A stretch of 62,946 nt of DNA from UBA5448 sp045536965. GTDB taxonomy: Bacteria; Bacillota; Clostridia; Oscillospirales; SIG627. Within the stretch, counting starts at the first letter, position 1. Each line of letters starts with the position of its first letter. A model generated the notes under the pieces. The model made no database searches and was not told the origin of the DNA. It saw nothing but the letters and a program-made list of their open reading frames with translations. The position numbers were made by a program, and so were the translations under genes. The DNA is taken from contig JAZSON010000031.1 of NCBI GenBank assembly GCA_045536965.1, positions 1 to 62,946 on the forward strand, written 5' to 3'. Below are positions 57,996 to 62,946 of this stretch, piece after piece.

Positions 57996-58930
57996 AGCAC
58001 TTTTATAGTTTTCCCTACTTTTTGAAGCTGGCCTTTGTCGGTATTTTCCGCAACGCCGTCATGACCATCGCTTCGCTGTTTGCTCTCTTTTGTTGTCTTT
58101 TGGTGGTTGGCAGTTTTTATTTGTTGACCGTAAATATCGACCATAACCTTGAAGGCTTGGACGATTATAACAAGATTGTGGCTTTTGTCAACGAAGACAC
58201 CACCGAGGGTGAAATTGAGGACGTTCGAAACAGCATTGCAGAACTGCAAAAAATCACTTCACTCGGTATCAGCTCGGTCGAATATATATCCAAAGACCAA
58301 GCATTGCAGGATCAACTGCAGGAATATCGCGATAACCCATCCATCAGCGATGAAGAGATGGAAAATATCGAGATCATGCTGGGAAATGCCAATCCGCTAA
58401 AAGCGTATTTCGTTCTTTCGTATAAAGATACCTCGGCGGCCAACAGCATTGTTATCCGACTTACCTCGGGTGATCTTGCAGAATATTTTAACGATGTGCG
58501 AGACAATTCCGCGGTATCCGCCCAGATCGATGGTTTAAGACAAATCATCTCCTTTGTATGCGCCGCTTTGATGATTTTATTGTTTGTTGTCTCTCTGTTT
58601 GTCATTATGAATACGACCAAGGTATCCATTTATTCCCGCAGAGAAGAAATTTTTATTATGCGCTATGTCGGTGCAACCTCATTTTTCGTCTGTGTGCCCT
58701 ATGTGCTGGAAGGTGTCGTCATCGGTCTGATTTCGGCCGTTCTTGCCTTTGGCGCACAATTTTACCTCTACAAATATGTTTGGTCGTCTCTGCCCGCCCT
58801 CGGCAATTTCGTGACGGTAATATCCTTTGCCGATGTTTGGTGGATCGTAGCCGTTGGATTTGTTGCCGTCGGTCTGTTTACAGGCCTTGTCGGCAGTATG
58901 TTCGCCATCAGAAACTATAAAAAAGTATAA
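57992..58930 (+). CDS. ftsX: Cell-division protein FtsX
   Basis: FtsX is the membrane partner of FtsE and holds the hydrolase through its outer loop. The 312-residue protein has a first helix (about 20-45), a large extracellular domain (about 50-185, with DHNLEGLDDYNKIVAFVNED near the start) and three further helices (about 190-300) with VSIYSRREEIFIMRYVGAT, the family's cytoplasmic coupling segment. Length is typical for Firmicutes FtsX. The start overlaps ftsE. Confidence 0.95.
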   Translation: MKHFYSFPYFLKLAFVGIFRNAVMTIASLFALFCCLLVVGSFYLLTVNIDHNLEGLDDYNKIVAFVNEDTTEGEIEDVRNSIAELQKITSLGISSVEYISKDQALQDQLQEYRDNPSISDEEMENIEIMLGNANPLKAYFVLSYKDTSAANSIVIRLTSGDLAEYFNDVRDNSAVSAQIDGLRQIISFVCAALMILLFVVSLFVIMNTTKVSIYSRREEIFIMRYVGATSFFVCVPYVLEGVVIGLISAVLAFGAQFYLYKYVWSSLPALGNFVTVISFADVWWIVAVGFVAVGLFTGLVGSMFAIRNYKKV

Positions 58931-58956
58931 ACCAAATAAAACAGAAAGGACCCTGA

Positions 58957-60171
58957 ATGAAAAGCGTAAAAAGAATCACAAAGAGCATCGTCGCCTTTCT
59001 TTTGATCCTTGTCTTCATTGCTCCCGTATTTACCACTTCCTTTCCCGTCAGCGCGGAAAAGTCTTACAGTCAACTGCTCAGTGAAAAGAAAAACAAAGAA
59101 AATCAGTTGAGCAGTGTCAAAAAAGAACTTGACCGCATTGCCTCGGAATTGAAAAAACTTGACAATGAAACCGAATCCATTTTGCAACAGAAGCATAAAA
59201 TGGATCAGGAATATTTGGCCGTACAGTCCGAGATCTCCATTTATAAAGAGCTCATTGATATTTATAACGGACTTTTGACCGAATATGAAACCCAGATCAC
59301 CACTTTGGAAAATCGCATTGAAAGCGGCACAAAAGCATTTTTGGCTCTCATGAAAATCTCCCAAACATACAGCACAATGGAAGAATTGACATACGCGCTT
59401 GCTTCCAATGATTTTTCAGAGCTGATTTCCCGCGTTACCCAAACCAACGATATTCTCGACTACGATCAGCAGCTCATCCGAGAGATCGCTGTCGACGTTG
59501 CAGAACTTGAGATCAAGCGCAAGGAAACCGAAGAAATGCTGACGGCATCTAAAATGGTCTATCGCGAACAGGTGGTTTTGGCCGCCGTTTGTGAAGTGCG
59601 TATCGAGAATGCCAATGCGTTGATCTCGCGCGCCGAAGCCGATATTGCCAAACTCAAGGAACTGAAAGCCGAAGAAGAAAAGACCAACGCCGAAATTTCG
59701 GCCATGTTGGTATCTTTGAATAAAGAGATCAAGGATAAAGAAACCGCTATGTTCAGCGGCGAGATGATTTGGCCTCTTAAAACGGCAAATTGCAAAATTT
59801 CCTCCACCTTTGGCAATCGCAAAGATCCCTTTACGGGTGAAACCGCCTACCATAACGGTATAGATATCGCTACATACGGAGCAACTCCGCCCGTATATGC
59901 CGCTGCAGGCGGCAAGGTTATCCTCGCCAAGTATTACGGCGGTTACGGCAACTGTGTCATCATTGAACACGGTGTCAAAGACGGTAAGACCATTTCCACC
60001 CTCTACGGACACTTAACCTCCTATTCGGTTAAAGTAGGGCAGACCGTCAAGCTCGGCCAGTCTATCGGAAAGGTCGGCACCACGGGACGTTCAACAGGTA
60101 TGCACCTCCATTTCACCGTTTACTCGAACGGAACAGCCGTCAATCCTCTCAAATATGTAAGTAAACCTTAA
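58957..60171 (+). CDS. Secreted M23 peptidase with coiled coil (FtsEX-partner hydrolase)
   Basis: The 404-residue protein has a signal peptide (about 1-33), a long coiled coil (about 35-270) and a LytM/M23 endopeptidase domain (about 280-404). Zinc ligands His299, Asp303 (HNGIDIA) and His385, with catalytic His352 and His383 (GMHLHF), are all intact, so unlike E. coli EnvC it should itself cut peptidoglycan. The layout matches EnvC/PcsB/CwlO-type proteins that dock on FtsX, and its position right after ftsEX supports this. AGAAAGGA precedes the ATG. Confidence 0.93.
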   Translation: MKSVKRITKSIVAFLLILVFIAPVFTTSFPVSAEKSYSQLLSEKKNKENQLSSVKKELDRIASELKKLDNETESILQQKHKMDQEYLAVQSEISIYKELIDIYNGLLTEYETQITTLENRIESGTKAFLALMKISQTYSTMEELTYALASNDFSELISRVTQTNDILDYDQQLIREIAVDVAELEIKRKETEEMLTASKMVYREQVVLAAVCEVRIENANALISRAEADIAKLKELKAEEEKTNAEISAMLVSLNKEIKDKETAMFSGEMIWPLKTANCKISSTFGNRKDPFTGETAYHNGIDIATYGATPPVYAAAGGKVILAKYYGGYGNCVIIEHGVKDGKTISTLYGHLTSYSVKVGQTVKLGQSIGKVGTTGRSTGMHLHFTVYSNGTAVNPLKYVSKP

Positions 60172-60202
60172 TTTAATTATAATGAAAGTTGGGGAAACAG
60201 TT

Positions 60203-60679
60203 ATGTCTAAAGTTACCATGGTTACCGAAGAAGGCCTTCAGGCTCTCAAAGATGAACTCGATTATTTAAAGTTAAAACGCCGCCCCGAGGTGAATGAAAT
60301 GCTGGCGCAAGCTAAAGCATTCGGCGACCTTTCGGAAAACAGCGAGTACGATGAAGCAAAAAATGAGCAAGGTAAGGTTCAATACAGAATTTTTGAACTC
60401 GAAGAAATGCTCAATAATGTGCAGATCATCGCATCTCCCTCCCAAGAATCGGGTGTTTCGCTCGGTCATAAAGTAAAGATTGCAAAGACCACCCCCGATG
60501 GAAAGACCACCGAACATGAATATACCATCGTGGGTACCACCGAATCGGCGCCATTGGAAAACAAAATTTCCAATGAATCGCCCATCGGCAAAGCCCTGCT
60601 TGGTCTTGGTGTCGGTGAAGAAACCACCTGCGACACCTTGAAAGGTAAACTTCACCTCAAGGTGCTCCAAATCTTTTAA
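60203..60679 (+). CDS. greA: Transcription elongation factor GreA
   Basis: GreA rescues backtracked RNA polymerase by stimulating transcript cleavage. The 158-residue protein has the N-terminal coiled coil with the acidic tip residues (GDLSENSEYDEAK at about 40-52) and the C-terminal globular domain (VSLGHKVKIAKTT, ISNESPIGKALLG). ATG 60203 follows TTGGGGA; the in-frame ATG at 60182 has no ribosome site. A short hairpin separates it from lysS. Confidence 0.97.
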   Translation: MSKVTMVTEEGLQALKDELDYLKLKRRPEVNEMLAQAKAFGDLSENSEYDEAKNEQGKVQYRIFELEEMLNNVQIIASPSQESGVSLGHKVKIAKTTPDGKTTEHEYTIVGTTESAPLENKISNESPIGKALLGLGVGEETTCDTLKGKLHLKVLQIF

Positions 60680-60688
60680 TTAGAATCC

Positions 60689-60710
60689 ATGCCGCGGACA
60701 ACCGCGGCAT
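60689..60710 (+). terminator. Hairpin between greA and lysS
   Basis: ATGCCGCGG (60689-60697) pairs perfectly with CCGCGGCAT (60702-60710) around an ACAA loop. Only ATTT follows, so it is likely a weak terminator or attenuator and allows read-through to lysS. Confidence 0.6.
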
Positions 60711-60735
60711 ATTTCCCTGAAAGGACGTTATAACA

Positions 60736-62226
60736 ATGGACAATCAAACCAATGAAACACTCTCTCTTTCGGAACTGTTACAGATCCGCCGCGACAAACT
60801 GACCGCTTTGCAGCAAGAGGGTAAAGATCCTTTTGCGATTACCAAATATGAAGTCACCGCCCATAACGGTGACATTCGCAACGAGTTTGATTCTCGTGAC
60901 GGGCAAACCGTGCGTGTGGCCGGTCGTATGATGAGCCGCCGCATCATGGGTAAAGCAGCCTTTTTTGATCTGCGCGACGGCACCGACCGTATGCAGGTCT
61001 ATATTCGCCGCGATGAAGTGGGCGAAGAAGATTATGCCGCCTTCAAAAAGTGGGATATCGGCGATATTATGGGCGTTGAGGGCCGTGTGTTCCGTACGCA
61101 AATGGGTGAAATTTCCATTCATGCAACCGGCATTCAGCTTCTTTCCAAATCCCTTTTGCCGCTTCCCGAGAAATTCCATGGTCTGACCGATCGCGAACTT
61201 CGCTACCGTCAGCGCTATGTTGATCTCATCGTTAACCCCGATTCCCGCCGCAATTTCGAGATTCGCAGCAAGTTTGTGAAATTCCTGCGCAACTTCCTCG
61301 ACGGCCGTGGATACATGGAGGTTGAAACCCCTGTTCTGAACACCATTCCCGGTGGTGCGGCTGCGCGTCCTTTTATCACCCATCACAATACCTTGGATCT
61401 TGATATGTATATGCGTATTGCGACCGAGCTTCACTTGAAGAGACTTATCGTGGGTGGTTTTGAGCGTGTTTATGAGGTTGGTCGCATCTTCCGCAATGAA
61501 GGTATGGATACCAAGCATAACCCCGAATTTACCACGGTAGAACTCTATCAGGCGTATGCAGATTTCAATGATATGATGGATCTCTTTGAGGATTTGCTTT
61601 CGAGCGCCGCCATGGAAATTCTCGGTACTTATAAAGTGACCTGGCAGGGAGAAGAGATTGATTTGTCGCCCGGCTTTAAGCGTTTGACTATGGCAGATGC
61701 CGTCAAAGAATATTTGGGCGTTGATTTTATGGCCATTGATAACGATGCCGATGCTGTGGCTGCTGCCAAGTCGGTTGGTGTTGATATGGAAGGTGTTGAA
61801 CCCACATGGGGTCATGCTCTCTATGAATGTTTTGATCAAAAGGTAGAAGAAAAGCTGATTCAGCCCACATTTATTACCATGCATCCCGTCGACGTATCTC
61901 CCTTGGCAAAACGCAGCACCTCCGAACCTCGTCTCACAGAGCGTTTTGAGCTATTTATTTGTCACAGTGAGATGGGCAATGCTTTCTCTGAACTCAATGA
62001 CCCCATCGATCAAAAACAGCGCTTTATGAAGCAGGTAGAGCTGCGCGAAAAGGGTGACGAAGAAGCCAACATGATGGACGATGATTTTATCACCGCCCTC
62101 GAATACGGTATGCCTCCCACGGGTGGATTAGGTATCGGTATCGATCGTTGTGTCATGCTTCTTACGGGCGCCGATTCCATCCGCGATGTCATTTTGTTCC
62201 CCACGATGAAGCCCCTCGCAGAGTAA
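60736..62226 (+). CDS. lysS: Lysyl-tRNA synthetase, class II
   Basis: The 496-residue enzyme charges tRNA-Lys. It has an OB-fold anticodon domain (about 55-160, VRVAGRMMSRRIMGKAAFFDLRD), motif 1 (YRQRYVDLI), motif 2 (VGRIFRNEGMDTKHNPEFT) and motif 3 (GGLGIGIDRCVMLLT). Length is normal. GAAAGGA precedes the ATG, and greA-lysS order is common in Firmicutes. No T-box leader is present; the gap from greA is only 56 bases. Confidence 0.98.
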   Translation: MDNQTNETLSLSELLQIRRDKLTALQQEGKDPFAITKYEVTAHNGDIRNEFDSRDGQTVRVAGRMMSRRIMGKAAFFDLRDGTDRMQVYIRRDEVGEEDYAAFKKWDIGDIMGVEGRVFRTQMGEISIHATGIQLLSKSLLPLPEKFHGLTDRELRYRQRYVDLIVNPDSRRNFEIRSKFVKFLRNFLDGRGYMEVETPVLNTIPGGAAARPFITHHNTLDLDMYMRIATELHLKRLIVGGFERVYEVGRIFRNEGMDTKHNPEFTTVELYQAYADFNDMMDLFEDLLSSAAMEILGTYKVTWQGEEIDLSPGFKRLTMADAVKEYLGVDFMAIDNDADAVAAAKSVGVDMEGVEPTWGHALYECFDQKVEEKLIQPTFITMHPVDVSPLAKRSTSEPRLTERFELFICHSEMGNAFSELNDPIDQKQRFMKQVELREKGDEEANMMDDDFITALEYGMPPTGGLGIGIDRCVMLLTGADSIRDVILFPTMKPLAE

Positions 62227-62230
62227 TATT

Positions 62231-62269
62231 AAGCCGAAAACGCTTATTTCAAGGCGTTTTCGGCTTTTT
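62231..62269 (+). terminator. Rho-independent terminator of lysS
   Basis: AAGCCGAAAACGC (62231-62243) pairs with GCGTTTTCGGCTT (62254-62266) across a 10-base loop and is followed by Ts. Confidence 0.92.
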
Positions 62270-62301
62270 GTTTATCCAAATTATTGCTTAAAAATGTAGT
62301 T

Positions 62302-62368
62302 TACGACAGATTTACGACAAAAATAACTATGAATGCTGTTTTTGTTTTACGACAAAATGGTGTCGTAA
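62302..62368. promoter_or_regulatory. Four TTACGACA operator-like copies before the restriction enzyme
   Basis: TTACGACA occurs at 62302-62309, 62313-62320 and 62347-62354, with its exact complement TGTCGTAA at 62361-62368. The last two form a perfect 8-bp inverted repeat with a 6-base centre. The first two are 11 bases apart, one DNA turn. The cluster lies just upstream of the -35 region, so it is a likely repressor or control-protein site. Confidence 0.75.
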
Positions 62369-62380
62369 GTTGTATTTTCA

Positions 62381-62409
62381 TTGTAAATACGTAAGTTTTG
62401 TGATATAAT
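62381..62409 (+). promoter_or_regulatory. Promoter of the MmeI-like gene
   Basis: TTGTAA (62381-62386) and TATAAT (62404-62409) are 17 bases apart, 29 bases before the start codon. Confidence 0.8.
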
Positions 62410-62438
62410 ACAAACAATGAACTTTTAAGGAGTGCGCT

Positions 62439-62946
62439 ATGACAGATATAGATAGAAAAAGAGCGGCGAAAGCCTTTGCGGAATATTGGAAAGATCGCGG
62501 CGATGAAAAGAGTGATAGCCAATCCTTTTGGCTCTCTTTGCTTCGTGAAGTTCTTGGCGTCGCCGAACCTGAAAAATATATACTGTTTGAGGAGCGAGTT
62601 AAGCTGGATCACACCAGCTTTATCGACGGTCACATTCCCTCGACCCATGTGCTGATTGAGCAAAAAAAGAAAGGCTTTAACCTTCGTAGCCCCATTCGTC
62701 AATCGGACGGAACCCTCTTGAATCCCTTTCAACAGGCACAGCGTTATTCAGCAGCACTCCCGTATTCCCAACGCCCTCGGTGGATCATTACCTGTAACTT
62801 TGAAGAATTTTTGATCTACGATATGGAAAAACCCACGGGTGAGCCCGAGAGCATTTTGCTGAAAGACCTTGGGAAAGAATGTTATCGCTTGCAGTTCCTT
62901 GTGGAAGAAAAAAATGAGATCGTCAAACGGGAAGAAATCGTTTCCT
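62439..62946 (+). CDS. N-terminal part of an MmeI-like type IIG/IIL restriction-modification enzyme
   Basis: Truncated by the window edge after 169 residues. The visible part is the MmeI/YeeA-type N-terminus: YWKDRGDEKSDSQSFWLSLLREV, then LDHTSFIDGHIPSTHVLIEQKK, then LLNPFQQAQRYS and RPRWIITCNFEEFLIYDM. FID (Asp63) and IEQK (Glu74, Lys76) form a PD-(D/E)xK-type nuclease site. In this family an adenine-N6 methyltransferase and a target-recognition domain follow in the same chain. It would cut unmodified foreign DNA. AAGGAG precedes ATG 62439. Confidence 0.9.
   Translation, partial: MTDIDRKRAAKAFAEYWKDRGDEKSDSQSFWLSLLREVLGVAEPEKYILFEERVKLDHTSFIDGHIPSTHVLIEQKKKGFNLRSPIRQSDGTLLNPFQQAQRYSAALPYSQRPRWIITCNFEEFLIYDMEKPTGEPESILLKDLGKECYRLQFLVEEKNEIVKREEIVS

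Noticed and set aside
1..62946. tRNA genes
   Set aside because: I looked for cloverleaf-type segments with GGTTCGAATCC-like T loops in the intergenic intervals and saw none.

Overview
The window looks like a chromosomal segment of a strictly anaerobic, spore-forming Clostridia member, most like the gut Oscillospirales/Ruminococcaceae-type lineages. The evidence is a Na+-type V-ATPase operon, a single-chain pyruvate:ferredoxin oxidoreductase, SpoIID-, CotF- and SleB-type sporulation proteins, a large Bacillus-type SRP RNA beside dnaX, iron-sulfur L-serine dehydratase and TrpR-like YerC. Codon style is fairly even throughout and the species cannot be named from sequence alone.

Layout: 1-148 is the tail of an unidentified gene, followed by a terminator. 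231-8890 is a nine-gene V-type ATPase operon (H-I-K-E-C-F-A-B-D) whose K subunit carries the Na+-ligand set. 8891-9381 is gene-free and holds a run of seven tiny hairpins plus three stronger stem-loops. 9382-12927 (minus) is PFOR. From 13127 to 28413 everything is on the plus strand. A phage-type receptor-binding/lysis module (13127-16615) is followed by four non-phage genes: an orphan PqqD, an ER-type S26 peptidase, a SpoIID/LytB protein and a solute-binding-like lipoprotein. A second phage module follows (20896-28413: portal, scaffold, P22-like coat, connector and fibre-like proteins). No terminase, integrase, repressor or tape-measure gene is present, which suggests a domesticated or decayed element.

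28410-34736 holds accessory and housekeeping genes: a family of small membrane/zinc-ribbon proteins, a secreted cohesin-dockerin protein, AsnA, a SLOG protein, MetA with the acetyl-CoA-type residue, and a methyltransferase with YerC. 34870-41812 (minus) is a DeoR regulator - E2 - E3 - fused E1 - lipoate ligase operon for a 2-oxoacid dehydrogenase complex. 42008-47135 contains two CotF-type coat proteins, a Gfo/Idh oxidoreductase, a SleB-like hydrolase, a GNAT acetyltransferase and the SdaAB/SdaAA serine dehydratase.

47209-62226 is mostly core genome: MetY (which with MetA would give methionine via O-acetylhomoserine), a beta-propeller lipoprotein, RpiB, SRP RNA, DnaX-YbaB-RecR, a P-type-ATPase-like membrane protein lacking its catalytic parts, RsmE, a PucR/CdaR regulator, FtsE-FtsX-M23 hydrolase, GreA and LysS. 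The window ends in the N-terminus of an MmeI-like restriction-modification enzyme preceded by four copies of an 8-bp operator-like word.
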